From Gammaproteobacteria bacterium UBA7310 (GTDB taxonomy: Bacteria > Pseudomonadota > Gammaproteobacteria > Pseudomonadales > Ketobacteraceae): DNA of 64,000 bases. The position numbers and the translations under genes were made by a program. Each line of letters opens with the position of its first letter. The first letter of the stretch is position 1. Of the stretch, positions 37,515 through 47,965 are shown in pieces. The DNA lies in contig DKQK01000071.1 in the NCBI GenBank assembly GCA_002471665.1, forward strand, positions 131,316 through 195,315. The letters are read 5' to 3'. The notes under the pieces are model-generated. The model was not told the DNA's origin and did not search any database. It was given only the letters and a program-made list of their open reading frames with translations.

Positions 37515-38684
37515 TTAATCCGCCTGGCGTCTCAAAAACGTCGGTATATCCAGATATTCACGATTCACATCTGATTCCATTACCGGACGACGGCGGCTTT
37601 CCGTAACAGGTTCACGGCGAATGCGATCCACTGCCGGTTTGTCGAACTGCTTATAGTCTGAGACAGCCTCAACAGGAGACCGTTTAGTCACACCTTCAAC
37701 AGCCCGTACAGGGGACACTTGTTCGCCCACTGCGCCCAGCCCGGTGGCAACCACCGTTACCCGCAGATCTTCACCCATGGATGGATCAATCACCGTACCA
37801 ACCACCACGGTGGCATTTTCAGACGCAAACTCTTCCACCGTATCGCCCACTTCAGAGAATTCGCCCAGAGACAGGCTCTCACCGGCAGTGATGTTCACCA
37901 GAATACCGCGGGCGCCCTGCAGATTCACATCTTCCAGCAACGGGCTACGGATGGCTTTTTCCGCCGCTTCGCGGGCACGGTTCTCACCGGCGGAAAATCC
38001 GGTTCCCATCATGGCCATACCCATCTCGGACATCACGGTACGCACGTCGGCAAAGTCCACGTTAATCATACCGGGGCGAATGATCAGGTCAGCAATACCC
38101 TGTACCGCACCCAGCAGTACATCGTTGGCTGCCTTGAATGCATCCAGCAGGCTGGTTTTAGGCCCCAGTACCGCCAACAGCTTTTCATTGGGAATGGTGA
38201 TCAGAGAGTCCACATTTTCAGTCAGCTCCTTCATCCCTTCCATCGCAACCTGCATGCGCTTGCGGCCTTCAAAAGGAAATGGTTTGGTGACTACTGCAAC
38301 AGTCAGAATACCCATTTCTTTAGCGATCTCGGCAACGATCGGAGCGCCGCCTGTACCGGTACCGCCGCCCATGCCTGCCGTAATGAATACCATATCAGCG
38401 CCTTCCAGCACTTCACGGATGCGCTCACGATCTTCCAGCGCCGCGTCACGACCCACATTGGGATTGGCACCGGCACCCAAACCTTTGGTCACCGCACCAC
38501 CCAGCTGCAACAGGGTTTTGGCATTCATGTTTTTCAGCGCCTGGGCATCCGTGTTGGCGCAGATAAACTCTACGCCATCCACTTGATTGGACAGCATGTG
38601 CTCGACGGCATTACCGCCACCGCCACCAACGCCTACTACTTTGATGACTGCGTTCTGAGGAACGTTATCAACTAGTTCAAACAT
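37515..38684 (-). CDS. ftsZ: Cell division GTPase FtsZ
   Basis: Tubulin-like GTPase forming the Z ring. The 389-residue protein has the nucleotide-binding [10 protein letters not shown], the tubulin signature GGGTGTG and the T7-loop region [12 protein letters not shown] variable linker leads to the conserved C-terminal peptide [13 protein letters not shown], which binds FtsA and ZipA. After GGGTGTG the sequence is GAP rather than the usual AAP. GGGAG precedes the ATG by seven bases. It lies between ftsA and lpxC. Confidence 0.98.
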   Translation of the reverse strand: MFELVDNVPQNAVIKVVGVGGGGGNAVEHMLSNQVDGVEFICANTDAQALKNMNAKTLLQLGGAVTKGLGAGANPNVGRDAALEDRERIREVLEGADMVFITAGMGGGTGTGGAPIVAEIAKEMGILTVAVVTKPFPFEGRKRMQVAMEGMKELTENVDSLITIPNEKLLAVLGPKTSLLDAFKAANDVLLGAVQGIADLIIRPGMINVDFADVRTVMSEMGMAMMGTGFSAGENRAREAAEKAIRSPLLEDVNLQGARGILVNITAGESLSLGEFSEVGDTVEEFASENATVVVGTVIDPSMGEDLRVTVVATGLGAVGEQVSPVRAVEGVTKRSPVEAVSDYKQFDKPAVDRIRREPVTESRRRPVMESDVNREYLDIPTFLRRQAD

Positions 38685-38756
38685 ATTTATCTCCCTTCCT
38701 TTCCTTCAGCTATGGTTTCTCGTGTTGAGAACTTTTCAATTTTGTTGTTGTGACAA

Positions 38757-40073
38757 TCAAAAGTTGCCTTTGATCCAGGTCTTCATTTTGTCCATAAAGC
38801 CAACCTGCTCAGTGGCAGGAAGGTTTTGTGTCGCGGCGCCGGACGCAACCTGCTTCTGGCCGTACTTGAGCAAGCCTACGCCAGTGGCATAAATGGGGTT
38901 CTTCACCATTTCCGTCAAACCGGTGACGGTCTGTGGTGATGCCAATCGCACCGGCATATGAAAGATTTCTTCGGCCAACTCCACCGCGCCTTCCATTTTT
39001 GAGGAGCCACCAGTCAAAACGATGCCGGCGGCGATCAGATCTTCGTAGCCCGAGCGGCGCAACTCAGCCTGCACCAGCGAGAACAGTTCGTCATAGCGCG
39101 GCTCCACCACCTCAGCCAATGCCTGGCGCGACAACTCCCGGGGTGGACGATCTCCGACGCTGGCTACCTTGATGGTTTCATCCGGCCCGGCCAATTGAGT
39201 GAGGCAGCAGGCATACTTAACTTTGATGTCATTGGCATGCTCAGTGGGGGTACGCAACGCCATGGCGATGTCATTGGTTACCTGATCACCTGCGATGGGA
39301 ATCACTGCGGTATGACGAATGGAACCTTCAGTGAACACGGCAATATCGGTGGTACCACCACCAATATCCACCATACAAACCCCCAGCTCTTTCTCATCGT
39401 CGGTCAGCACTGCATAAGCTGATGCCAGTTGCTCCAGAATTATGTCCTCCACTTCCAGGCCACAGCGGCGTACACAGCGCTCAATATTCTGTGAGGCATT
39501 TACTGCACAGGTGACCAGATGCACTTTTGACTCCAGTCGCACACCCGACATCCCCATAGGCTCTTTGATGCCTTCCTGGGAATCGATAATGTATTCTTGG
39601 GGCAAAATGTGCAGAACTTTCTGATCGGCTGGAATAGGAACCGCCTGGGCGGCATCAATTACCCTCTCCAGATCAGCCCGGGTGACCTCCCGATCCCGCA
39701 CCGCGACAATCCCATGACTGTTCAGGCTACGAATATGACTTCCGGCAATACCAACGTATACAGAGTGGATCTGGCACCCGGCCATGAGTTCGGCTTCTTC
39801 CACCGCCCGCTGAATGGACTGAACCGTGGACTCGATATCCACCACAACTCCTTTTTTCAGCCCACGGGAGGGACAGGACCCAATACCGATCACCTCGATA
39901 AAGCCATCGCCTTTCAGCTGGCCGACTATCGCAACCACCTTGGTGGTCCCAATGTCCAGCCCTACAATCATTCGGCTACCCATACTTCTCACTACCCCAC
40001 TGGACTTTTCCTGTGTACTTACGGGATGGGAATCTCCCAGGCCAAACATGTTACGCAGCGTCTGTGTCACCAT
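38757..40073 (-). CDS. ftsA: Cell division protein FtsA
   Basis: Actin-like membrane tether of the Z ring. The ATPase core begins RMIVGLDIGTTKVVAIVGQLKGDG and contains SRGLKKGVVVDIESTVQSIQRAV, CMVDIGGGTTDIAVF and IVLTGGSSKMEGAVELAEEIF; the C-terminal amphipathic helix ends FMDKMKTWIKGN. The start is uncertain. The ATG at 40073 has GGAAG seven bases upstream but adds about 30 residues before the family's usual start, which would be the ATG at 39983. With the longer start the gene overlaps ftsQ by 23 bases. Confidence 0.94.
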   Translation of the reverse strand: MVTQTLRNMFGLGDSHPVSTQEKSSGVVRSMGSRMIVGLDIGTTKVVAIVGQLKGDGFIEVIGIGSCPSRGLKKGVVVDIESTVQSIQRAVEEAELMAGCQIHSVYVGIAGSHIRSLNSHGIVAVRDREVTRADLERVIDAAQAVPIPADQKVLHILPQEYIIDSQEGIKEPMGMSGVRLESKVHLVTCAVNASQNIERCVRRCGLEVEDIILEQLASAYAVLTDDEKELGVCMVDIGGGTTDIAVFTEGSIRHTAVIPIAGDQVTNDIAMALRTPTEHANDIKVKYACCLTQLAGPDETIKVASVGDRPPRELSRQALAEVVEPRYDELFSLVQAELRRSGYEDLIAAGIVLTGGSSKMEGAVELAEEIFHMPVRLASPQTVTGLTEMVKNPIYATGVGLLKYGQKQVASGAATQNLPATEQVGFMDKMKTWIKGNF

Positions 40074-40806
40074 CATCATTCTTCCACTTGATTGCCAGTC
40101 CATTTTCGTATCGCAAGTCGACTTTGAACAGTTGTTGTTTTTGTTGCTCGGTGAACATCGAGTACAGCCGGGTAAACCGTTTCAGTTTTTCCACACTGTG
40201 CTTATCATCAACCACCAACATCAATCCGTTGTCGAGTTGCGCCTTCCAGGAAATTCGATCTTCCAATTCAAGACTGTTAACTGAAAGACCAACTTCGCGC
40301 AAAATTTCCTGCATTTTACTAAAACGTTGTGCAATAACCGCAGCTTGATCTGGCTTGCCTATAAAAGTAGGCAAATTTACATCAGGCTGCACGTGTTCTG
40401 CAGAAAATATTTCACCTTTTACACTTAAAAATTCATTTTTTTGCCAATTAGCCACCGGCACACGTTCCTGCAGGTAAACGATCAGCGTATTGGGCCATTC
40501 TTTTTTGGCGTCAGCGTAATCGATCCAGGTCAACGACTCCGTTGTTTGTTTCACTTTTTTCAGATCAACTGTAAAAAAGTTTTCCACCATATAGGGTGCC
40601 AACGCCGCTTCCAAAACCGACCGATCCACATACTTGAGATCCCCCATTACCGTAATTTTCTGAATGGGGTATTGCGCAAACCAACGCTGCAGCGCCAGTC
40701 GGCCGGATAACATCAGAGCCGCTACCATTAGCAACACAAACACCAACACCATCAAACGCACGGTATCTCGGTTAACAGGCTGCTTTTTGGCTTGCGCTTT
40801 ACTCAC
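40051..40806 (-). CDS. ftsQ: Cell division protein FtsQ
   Basis: Bitopic divisome protein linking FtsBL and later proteins. The 251-residue protein has a short basic cytoplasmic tail, one membrane helix (about 18-40, LMVLVFVLLMVAALMLSG), then a POTRA domain (IQKITVMGDLKYVDRSVLEAAL) and the FtsQ beta domain (WPNTLIVYLQERVPVANW). I choose the GTG at 40806, four bases after the ddl stop, because AAGGG lies seven bases upstream; a GTG six codons earlier overlaps ddl. Confidence 0.93.
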   Translation of the reverse strand: MSKAQAKKQPVNRDTVRLMVLVFVLLMVAALMLSGRLALQRWFAQYPIQKITVMGDLKYVDRSVLEAALAPYMVENFFTVDLKKVKQTTESLTWIDYADAKKEWPNTLIVYLQERVPVANWQKNEFLSVKGEIFSAEHVQPDVNLPTFIGKPDQAAVIAQRFSKMQEILREVGLSVNSLELEDRISWKAQLDNGLMLVVDDKHSVEKLKRFTRLYSMFTEQQKQQLFKVDLRYENGLAIKWKNDDGDTDAA

Positions 40807-40810
40807 TTCG

Positions 40811-41728
40811 TTACCCTTTTGCACCCAGAGCTATGGCCTCAACCAGTTGCTCGAAACTGTATCCTTTTGCCTTTGCCGCCATCGGCACCAGGCTGTGATC
40901 GGTCATACCCGGCACAGTATTGACTTCCAGCAACCAGAAATGTCCGGCCTCGTCCATCATGGCGTCAACTCTGCCCCACCCTTTACAACCCACCGCGCTG
41001 AACGCCTGCAGCGAGAGCTGCTGTAACCGTTCTTCCTGCGCATCACCCAAGCCGGAAGGAATGAGGTATTCGGTGGTGCTGGATTGATACTTTGCGTCAA
41101 AATCATAAAACTGGTTGGGTGTTTTCAAGCGAATCACCGGCAGCGCTTCCTCACCCAGGATCGCGCAAGTGTATTCCGCCCCCTGCACCCACCTTTCCAG
41201 CAGAATAACGTCATCATGATCCAATGCCTTATCCACTGCTGCCACCAGCTCCGCTTCAGTAGTAGCCCTGGACATACCGATACTGGAACCTTCATGGGGC
41301 GGCTTCACCATCACGGCACCGCCCATGCTCTCCAACACCCCGTCCAGCCCTTCGCTGCTGGTGACCGATTTAAAATCGGGGGTTGGCAAACCAAGCCCCG
41401 ACCATATCAGCTTGGTCCGGAGTTTATCCATGCCGATAGCCGATGCAGAAACGCCACTGCCGGTATAGGGTATATTCAATACTTCCAGCAAGCCCTGGAT
41501 CACCCCGTCTTCTCCACCGCGGCCATGCAGTGCAATAAATGCGGCATCAATTTTCGATAACTGCTTAAACAGTTCTTCATTAAAGCGTACGTCAATACCG
41601 ACCACATCGGCGCGCAACGATTGCAGAGCCGCCAGCACTGCGTGGCCGCTGCGCAGCGATATGGCTCGCTCAGCGGATTCTCCACCGTACAACACGCCAA
41701 TTTTTCCCAAAGCCGCTAATGCACTCAT
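40811..41728 (-). CDS. ddlB: D-alanine--D-alanine ligase
   Basis: ATP-grasp enzyme making the D-Ala-D-Ala dipeptide for peptidoglycan. The 305-residue protein has the N-terminal GKIGVLYGGESAERAISLRSG with the catalytic Glu and Ser, ALHGRGGEDGVIQG, the ATP-grasp PPHEGSSIGMSRA, and VDAMMDEAGHFWLLEVNTVPGMTDHSL with the metal ligands. Placed between murC and ftsQ, as in E. coli and Pseudomonas. Substrate is D-alanine made by racemases outside the window. Confidence 0.97.
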   Translation of the reverse strand: MSALAALGKIGVLYGGESAERAISLRSGHAVLAALQSLRADVVGIDVRFNEELFKQLSKIDAAFIALHGRGGEDGVIQGLLEVLNIPYTGSGVSASAIGMDKLRTKLIWSGLGLPTPDFKSVTSSEGLDGVLESMGGAVMVKPPHEGSSIGMSRATTEAELVAAVDKALDHDDVILLERWVQGAEYTCAILGEEALPVIRLKTPNQFYDFDAKYQSSTTEYLIPSGLGDAQEERLQQLSLQAFSAVGCKGWGRVDAMMDEAGHFWLLEVNTVPGMTDHSLVPMAAKAKGYSFEQLVEAIALGAKG

Positions 41729-41735
41729 CGTCAGG

Positions 41736-43175
41736 TCACACCTCGGTTAACTGGCTGGATGCCAGCTTGCTGGAAATCGCACCCACATTTCCGGCTCCCT
41801 GTGTAATCAACACATCACCGGGCTTGAGGATATTGCGCAGTATTTGAGGAATATTCTTAACATCCTCTACGAACACCGGGTCTACGGCCCCGCGCTGACG
41901 AATACTGCGACTCAAGCTGCGCCCATCAGCACCGGGAATCTGATCTTCTCCTGCGGAATACACCTCCAGCAGCAGCAACAGATCCACTTGGGATAGCACT
42001 CCCACAAAATCTTCATACAGATCACGGGTACGACTGTAGCGATGTGGCTGATACATCATAACGATACGCCGATCAGGCCACGCACCCCGCGCCGCATTCA
42101 AAGTGGCAGCCACCTCCGTAGGGTGATGACCGTAGTCATCCACCAGCGTAACCGAACCGCTTTCAATCTGCAGATCGTCACACACCTGGAAGCGACGTCC
42201 CACACCCTGGAATCTGGCCAGCGCATTCACTATCGCCTGATCTGAAATCCCCTCATCAGTGGCCACAGCAATCGCTGCCAGGGCATTCAGTACATTGTGG
42301 TGCCCGGGAATGTTCAGGGATATTTTCAATACTCCCTGCCGATCCTTTCGCACCACATCAAAGTGCGAACGTGTACCTTCCATAATGATATTTTCAGCCC
42401 TGACATCCGCATCTGCATGGGTGCCATAAGTGACAATGGGGCGCGACACCAAGGGCAGCAAGCCCACGATAACGGGATCATCTATGCACATCACCGCCAG
42501 CCCATAGAACGGCAGGTTATGCAGAAACTGAATAAAAGTGTCCTTCAGTTTGTTAAAATCTCCGCCATAAGTTGCCATATGATCGGCTTCTATATTGGTC
42601 ACCACTGAAATCATAGGCTGCAGATGGAGAAACGATGCGTCGCTCTCGTCAGCTTCTGCCACAAAATAGCGGCTGTCGCCCAGTCTGGCATTGGTTCCGG
42701 CACTGTTAAGCAATCCACCGATCACAAACGTGGGGTCCAATTCGCCTTCCGCCATAATGGAGGCAATTAAACTGGTGGTGGTGGTTTTTCCGTGCGTACC
42801 CGCCACCGCGATACCATGTCGGTAACGCATCAGTTCACCCAACATCTCTGCCCTGGGCACCACAGGAGTCCGCATTTCCTGAGCTGCCAGCAGTTCCGGG
42901 TTATCCTGCTTCACGGCAGAGGACACCACCACCACACTGGCTTGGGCCACGTTGCTCTCATGATGCCCAATAAACACTTTGGCACCCAATTGCTCCAGTC
43001 GCTGCGTGGTTTCGCTGGTCCGAATGTCGCTTCCGGTAATGCGGTATCCCTGATTCAGGAGTACTTCGGCAATCCCACACATACCCGCGCCACCAATGCC
43101 GACAAAATGGATGGTACGAATACGGCGCATCTCGGGAATCTCAATCATCCGGGCAATGGCTTTTCGATCACTCAT
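41736..43175 (-). CDS. murC: UDP-N-acetylmuramate--L-alanine ligase
   Basis: First Mur ligase, adding L-Ala to UDP-MurNAc. The 479-residue protein has the Rossmann [22 protein letters not shown], the ATP P-loop [10 protein letters not shown], and the Mur motif region [17 protein letters not shown], followed by NIEADH. The ATG at 43175 overlaps the murG stop (TGATG) and has GGAG eight bases upstream; an earlier in-frame ATG inside murG is rejected. Length fits the family. Confidence 0.97.
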   Translation of the reverse strand: MSDRKAIARMIEIPEMRRIRTIHFVGIGGAGMCGIAEVLLNQGYRITGSDIRTSETTQRLEQLGAKVFIGHHESNVAQASVVVVSSAVKQDNPELLAAQEMRTPVVPRAEMLGELMRYRHGIAVAGTHGKTTTTSLIASIMAEGELDPTFVIGGLLNSAGTNARLGDSRYFVAEADESDASFLHLQPMISVVTNIEADHMATYGGDFNKLKDTFIQFLHNLPFYGLAVMCIDDPVIVGLLPLVSRPIVTYGTHADADVRAENIIMEGTRSHFDVVRKDRQGVLKISLNIPGHHNVLNALAAIAVATDEGISDQAIVNALARFQGVGRRFQVCDDLQIESGSVTLVDDYGHHPTEVAATLNAARGAWPDRRIVMMYQPHRYSRTRDLYEDFVGVLSQVDLLLLLEVYSAGEDQIPGADGRSLSRSIRQRGAVDPVFVEDVKNIPQILRNILKPGDVLITQGAGNVGAISSKLASSQLTEV

Positions 43176-44263
43176 CAGGCCATCTCCATGCAACGTTGCA
43201 CCAGTTTTTCGGTGGCATCGGTCATCGCCAGTGCCCTTGCTTTTTCCGCCATACTTTTCAATTTTTCTCTACTTTTCAGTTGCTGTTTCAACAACGCAGC
43301 GAGTGCCGCCGCGTTCAGGCCCTGTTGCTGTATCAGAACCGCTGCCCCGGCGAAACTAAGATATTCACCATTCTTAGTCTGGTGATCGTCAACCGCATAG
43401 GGATAGGGTATCAACACTGAAGCCACCCCGGCAGCTGCCAACTCACTGACGGTTAATGCCCCGGAACGACAAATCACAACATCCGCCCAGGCGTAAGCTG
43501 CGGCCATATCATCAATAAACGGCACCACGTCTGCATCCACATTCGATTGCAGATAGCGCTGGCTGGCCGCTTCGATATTCTTGGCGCCGCACTGATGCCG
43601 TACCAGGAACTCTACATCAGATTGGAGTCTGGCCAGCGCCTCGGGTACCAATTCATTCAATGCCACTGCGCCCTGGCTACCGCCCAAAACAAGAATCCTC
43701 AGAGGCCCTTCACGCTGCTCATAGCGCAACGCAGGAGGATCTATAGCAACGATTTCCCGGCGCACCGGATTACCCGTTGTTTCAACATCGGCACCGGCAG
43801 GAAACGCACTGGGAAAGGCCTGAAATACTTTGCGAGCAAAACGCGACAACATCTTGTTGGTAAAGCCAGCAACCGCATTCTGTTCATGTATAAATACCGG
43901 ACGTCGACATAACCAAACACCAACTCCGGTTGGACCAGTCACAAAACCACCCATGCCCAATACCAAATCGGGCTGATAACGTCGCACAATGCCAATGACC
44001 TGCATAACCGATTTGACTATTTTTAATGGGGCCCAGATTAAACGTGCCAATCCCTGCCCACGCACACCGGCGACATCCAGAAACTCCATTCGAATATCAT
44101 TGGTGCGGACAATATCGGCTTCAATACCCTGACGGGTGCCAACCCAACATACTTCAACACCGTATTCCTGAAACAACCGGGCGGCTGCCAGCGCTGGAAA
44201 CACATGGCCTCCGGTACCACCGGCGGTAATCAAAACGCGCTCGATTTTCTTGACCGCCGTCAT
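43175..44263 (-). CDS. murG: UDP-GlcNAc:undecaprenyl-PP-MurNAc-pentapeptide GlcNAc transferase
   Basis: Membrane-associated glycosyltransferase (GT28, GT-B fold) that converts lipid I to lipid II. The 362-residue protein has the N-terminal [26 protein letters not shown], and the UDP-GlcNAc site [12 protein letters not shown] ... [35 protein letters not shown]. It overlaps ftsW by four bases (ATGA) and murC by one, so it is translationally coupled to both. Confidence 0.97.
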   Translation of the reverse strand: MTAVKKIERVLITAGGTGGHVFPALAAARLFQEYGVEVCWVGTRQGIEADIVRTNDIRMEFLDVAGVRGQGLARLIWAPLKIVKSVMQVIGIVRRYQPDLVLGMGGFVTGPTGVGVWLCRRPVFIHEQNAVAGFTNKMLSRFARKVFQAFPSAFPAGADVETTGNPVRREIVAIDPPALRYEQREGPLRILVLGGSQGAVALNELVPEALARLQSDVEFLVRHQCGAKNIEAASQRYLQSNVDADVVPFIDDMAAAYAWADVVICRSGALTVSELAAAGVASVLIPYPYAVDDHQTKNGEYLSFAGAAVLIQQQGLNAAALAALLKQQLKSREKLKSMAEKARALAMTDATEKLVQRCMEMA

Positions 44264-45486
44264 AATACCGGCTCCTTACGGGCACCAGCCACTTTCTGCT
44301 TGCGCCCGCCAGATGATTTTTTTTGAGGCGCGGCAGAATTCGCCTGGTTTTCCATATCAGCACGCATTATCAACGCCAACACGACACTCATTATGATCAG
44401 ACTGCTGCCACCATAACTGATAAACGGCAGCGTCAGCCCTTTGGTGGGCAACAGGCCGCTGGCAACACCAACATTGACCAACGCCTGCAAGCCTATCAAT
44501 GTCGCCAATCCATAGACCAGATAGGCATTAAACAGGTTTCCCAGCAACTCCGCGCGGCGCCCCACACCGAATGCCACTACCACCAACATCACAAACAAAC
44601 CAATTACCAGCAAATTGCCCACCAGGCCGAGCTCTTCCGCCAATACCGCAAACACGAAATCCGTGTGCGCCTCCGGCAGGTAAAACAGTTTTTGAATCGA
44701 GTTACCCAGCCCTACCCCGGTCCATTCACCACGGCCAAATGCGATCAGGCTCTGCACAAGTTGATAACCACTTGAATACTGATCCGCCCATGGATCGATA
44801 TACCCCATCACACGCTTCATCCGGTATTCAGAGGAGGCCACTAGAAGATAGGCCGACCCAACACTGCCACCTACCACCAGCAGGAACTGGGTAAGACGCA
44901 CCCCGGCTAAAAACAACATGGTGAAAACAGCACTCATGATAACCACTACGGCACCGAAATCCGGCTGTCTGAGCAACAACAGAACCATCACTGACAGAAC
45001 CACCACCGGCTTCATAAAGCCCCAAAAGGTTTGTCGAACCTCATCAACCCGGCGCACGAGGTAGCCAGCCACATACATCAGGGCACAGACTTTGACGATC
45101 TCGGACACCTGAATGTTAATGGGCCCCAAATGAATCCAACGGGTACTGCCGTTGACGGTTTTTCCTATCCCTGGCATCAACACCAGGGCCAGCAAAATAT
45201 AGGCAATGATGAGCAAAGCTCCGCTGCTTCTTTCCCAAACGGCCAGGGGTATCTGATAGACAAGCAGGGCACATACTATGCCTGCCGCCAGATAGACGCC
45301 ATGGCGCTTCACGAAGAAAAATGGCGAATCATAATTGAGTGATGCCATATCCATTGATGCGGAACCAACGACAACCAGCCCAACACACATCAGCGCGCAG
45401 ACAATCAGCAGCAACCATTGCCGGGAAGACAACGCGACTGAATGTGAACTGACTGTTGTTGACTCTAATGTGCGCATTGAGTGCAT
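44260..45486 (-). CDS. ftsW: Lipid II glycosyltransferase FtsW (SEDS family)
   Basis: Septal peptidoglycan polymerase working with FtsI. The 408-residue protein has about ten membrane helices and SEDS signatures such as GSTRWIHLGPINIQVSEIVKVCALMYVAGYL, RQPDFGAVVVI, GYQLVQSLIAFGRGEWTGVGLGNSIQK, LPEAHTDFVFAVLAEELG and LPTKGLTLPFISYGGSSL. Basic N- and C-terminal tails. The ATG at 45486 shares a base with the murD stop and has AGGGG upstream. RodA paralogues exist, but the location identifies FtsW. Confidence 0.96.
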   Translation of the reverse strand: MHSMRTLESTTVSSHSVALSSRQWLLLIVCALMCVGLVVVGSASMDMASLNYDSPFFFVKRHGVYLAAGIVCALLVYQIPLAVWERSSGALLIIAYILLALVLMPGIGKTVNGSTRWIHLGPINIQVSEIVKVCALMYVAGYLVRRVDEVRQTFWGFMKPVVVLSVMVLLLLRQPDFGAVVVIMSAVFTMLFLAGVRLTQFLLVVGGSVGSAYLLVASSEYRMKRVMGYIDPWADQYSSGYQLVQSLIAFGRGEWTGVGLGNSIQKLFYLPEAHTDFVFAVLAEELGLVGNLLVIGLFVMLVVVAFGVGRRAELLGNLFNAYLVYGLATLIGLQALVNVGVASGLLPTKGLTLPFISYGGSSLIIMSVVLALIMRADMENQANSAAPQKKSSGGRKQKVAGARKEPVL

Positions 45487-46826
45487 TAACCCCTGACCGC
45501 AGTCATAAACTGATGACCACGATCCTCGTAATTTTTAAATTGATCAAACGAGGCGCAGGCGGGAGAAAACAACACGACATCACCCACCTTTGCTCGACCC
45601 TTGATCCATTCCACCGCTGCTTTCATGTTCTCCATTTTCTCCACCGGTTTCGCACCAGCGACAGCATCGGCAATTTCCTGAGCGTCCCGCCCGAATACAA
45701 CCACCTGATCCACTTTCTCCTCTATTGCGGTGGCCAATGGCTGAAAATCCGCATCCTTACCTTCGCCTCCCGCCAGCAAAAAAAGCCGCCCTTTGATGTT
45801 TTCCGCCAAACCGCGGATGGCAGCAACACTGGAACCGACATTGGTGCCTTTCGAATCATTGAACCAGGCCACACCATCCACATCAGCGACCCACTGACAA
45901 CGATGTGGCAATCCCGGAAAGGCCTTGATCGCTGGCAAAGCATCGCTGTAGCGATCGCCTGAAAACTCTGCAATCACGGCGAGACAGGCAGCAACATTTA
46001 ATAAATTATGTGCGCCACGCACATGCAGCTCTGCGTCGGTTAACACCGCCTTTGTCCCATCCATTACACAGGTTTCTGTGCCCGAATCATCCACATAGAA
46101 TCGGCCATGGGCTTGCGTATCCCCCCCGAAAGGCAGCAATGTAGGTACCGCCTGTATGGGTTTGGTCCGGTGATCACACAGCCAGTAAACCGCCGCCTCA
46201 CAGCCTTCAAAGATTCTCTGTTTTGCCATTGCGTAATCTTCAAGTGAATCATATCGATCCATATGATCCTCAGTAACGTTGAGATTCACTGCAATTTTGG
46301 CCCGTAAGCTGTGGGTGGTCTCCAGTTGAAAGCTGGACAACTCCAACACCCACACATCCACATCCAGAGCCGTTGACAACGCATCCAGTACAGGCAAGCC
46401 AATATTGCCGGCCACACAAACGTTGTAACCCAACGCTTCCAATGCCTTGCCGATAATACTGACCACAGTACTCTTACCGTTAGAACCGGTAACAGCGATC
46501 ACGGGAGCATCTACCGATTTTGCAAACAACTCCACATCACCAGAACAAGGCACACCCGCCGCTATGGCTTTCGCAATCGCCGGTGTGCTGATGGCTATGC
46601 CGGGGCTTACCACCAGCTCCTGCGCCTTGCTTAAATCAAACTGTTCCAACTCTCCGCAATACAACTGCACTGTGGGGAATTCCTGGGCTAATTCTTGCCT
46701 TCCCGGCGGCTCCGTCCGGGTATCAATTACGGCCACCTCGCAATCCAGGCGTTTTAAGAAACGCACGCAGGAAAGCCCGGTTTTACCCAAGCCTATCACC
46801 ACATGTTTGTTCTTTATTTTCGCCAC
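45486..46826 (-). CDS. murD: UDP-N-acetylmuramoylalanine--D-glutamate ligase
   Basis: Adds D-Glu to UDP-MurNAc-L-Ala. With the GTG at 46826 (AGGG five bases upstream) the protein is 446 residues, near the family norm, starting VAKIKNKHVVIGLGKTGLSCVRFL. The ATP loop is TGSNGKSTVVS, the carbamylated-lysine/Mg region NLNVTEDHMDRYDSLEDYA, and the C-terminal domain has FNDSKGTNVGSSVAAI. The longer frame up to 46910 overlaps mraY and is rejected. Confidence 0.96.
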   Translation of the reverse strand: MAKIKNKHVVIGLGKTGLSCVRFLKRLDCEVAVIDTRTEPPGRQELAQEFPTVQLYCGELEQFDLSKAQELVVSPGIAISTPAIAKAIAAGVPCSGDVELFAKSVDAPVIAVTGSNGKSTVVSIIGKALEALGYNVCVAGNIGLPVLDALSTALDVDVWVLELSSFQLETTHSLRAKIAVNLNVTEDHMDRYDSLEDYAMAKQRIFEGCEAAVYWLCDHRTKPIQAVPTLLPFGGDTQAHGRFYVDDSGTETCVMDGTKAVLTDAELHVRGAHNLLNVAACLAVIAEFSGDRYSDALPAIKAFPGLPHRCQWVADVDGVAWFNDSKGTNVGSSVAAIRGLAENIKGRLFLLAGGEGKDADFQPLATAIEEKVDQVVVFGRDAQEIADAVAGAKPVEKMENMKAAVEWIKGRAKVGDVVLFSPACASFDQFKNYEDRGHQFMTAVRG

Positions 46827-46852
46827 GTTGCCCTGCCTTTGTTCAGATATAG

Positions 46853-47965
46853 TTAACGAAGTTTGAGCGTTGACAGCCCAATCAGTACCAGAATCACCGT
46901 AATGATCCAAAACCTCACAATCACCTTTGGCTCAGCCCAGCCTTTCAATTCAAAATGATGATGAATAGGCGCCATCCGGAATATGCGCCTGCCTGTTAAT
47001 TTGTAGGATGCCACTTGCAGGATCACGGAAACGGTTTCCATAACAAACACCCCACCCATGATGAACAACACTATTTCCTGTCGGGTGATAACCGCCATGA
47101 CACCCAAGATCGCCCCCAGTGCCAACGCGCCCACATCGCCCATAAAGACCTGTGCTGGGTACGTGTTAAACCACAGAAAACCCAGGCCCGCGCCAATCAA
47201 CGAACCGCAAACCACGATCAACTCACCGGTCCCTTCAATGTAGGGAACACCCAGGTATTTGGAGAAGCCAACGTGCCCCGATGCGTAGGCAAACACCCCC
47301 AATGCACCACCTACCAGCACCGTCGGCATGATTGCCAACCCGTCCAGGCCGTCGGTCAAGTTCACTGCATTGGAGGTGCCCACTACCACAAAATACGCCA
47401 GCACCACATACATCCAACCCATTTCCAAGGCAACATCCTTGAAAAAGGGAACAAACAACTTCACTTCATTAAAATCGCAGGTGGCACCGCCTGCATCATC
47501 GCAGGCAGGCACAGTCAGATACAAAAACAAAGCCACCCCCGCACCTCCCAGAGATTGCCCCAGGTACTTCCACCGGGCGGCCAAACCTTTTGAGTTGCGC
47601 TGTACCACTTTCAGATAATCATCAAACCAGCCAACGGCGCCAAAGATCACGGTTACGGCGATCACTGCCCAAATATAGCGATTGGAAAGATCTGCCCACA
47701 ACAGCGTGCTGATCAGAATCGCCACCAAAATCAACGCGCCACCCATGGTAGGGGTGCCCGCCTTACTTAAGTGGCTCTGGGGACCATCGTCACGCACCGA
47801 CTGACCGATCTGGTGATAGCTCAAACGTTTAATCAAATAAGGGCCAACGATAAAGGCAATCACCAGTGCCGTAAGCACACCCAGGATTCCCCTGAAGGTG
47901 AGGTACTGAAACACGTTGAAGACAGACGCATACTGCTGCAGATATTCAGCCAACCAAAGTAACAT
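46853..47965 (-). CDS. mraY: Phospho-N-acetylmuramoyl-pentapeptide transferase MraY
   Basis: Integral membrane enzyme making lipid I from UDP-MurNAc-pentapeptide and undecaprenyl phosphate. The 370-residue protein has about ten helices, [11 protein letters not shown], the catalytic aspartates in [17 protein letters not shown] and [28 protein letters not shown] and the histidine-rich loop [17 protein letters not shown]. It starts on the last base of the murF stop. It is about ten residues longer than E. coli MraY because of a loop around [17 protein letters not shown]. Confidence 0.97.
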   Translation of the reverse strand: MLLWLAEYLQQYASVFNVFQYLTFRGILGVLTALVIAFIVGPYLIKRLSYHQIGQSVRDDGPQSHLSKAGTPTMGGALILVAILISTLLWADLSNRYIWAVIAVTVIFGAVGWFDDYLKVVQRNSKGLAARWKYLGQSLGGAGVALFLYLTVPACDDAGGATCDFNEVKLFVPFFKDVALEMGWMYVVLAYFVVVGTSNAVNLTDGLDGLAIMPTVLVGGALGVFAYASGHVGFSKYLGVPYIEGTGELIVVCGSLIGAGLGFLWFNTYPAQVFMGDVGALALGAILGVMAVITRQEIVLFIMGGVFVMETVSVILQVASYKLTGRRIFRMAPIHHHFELKGWAEPKVIVRFWIITVILVLIGLSTLKLR

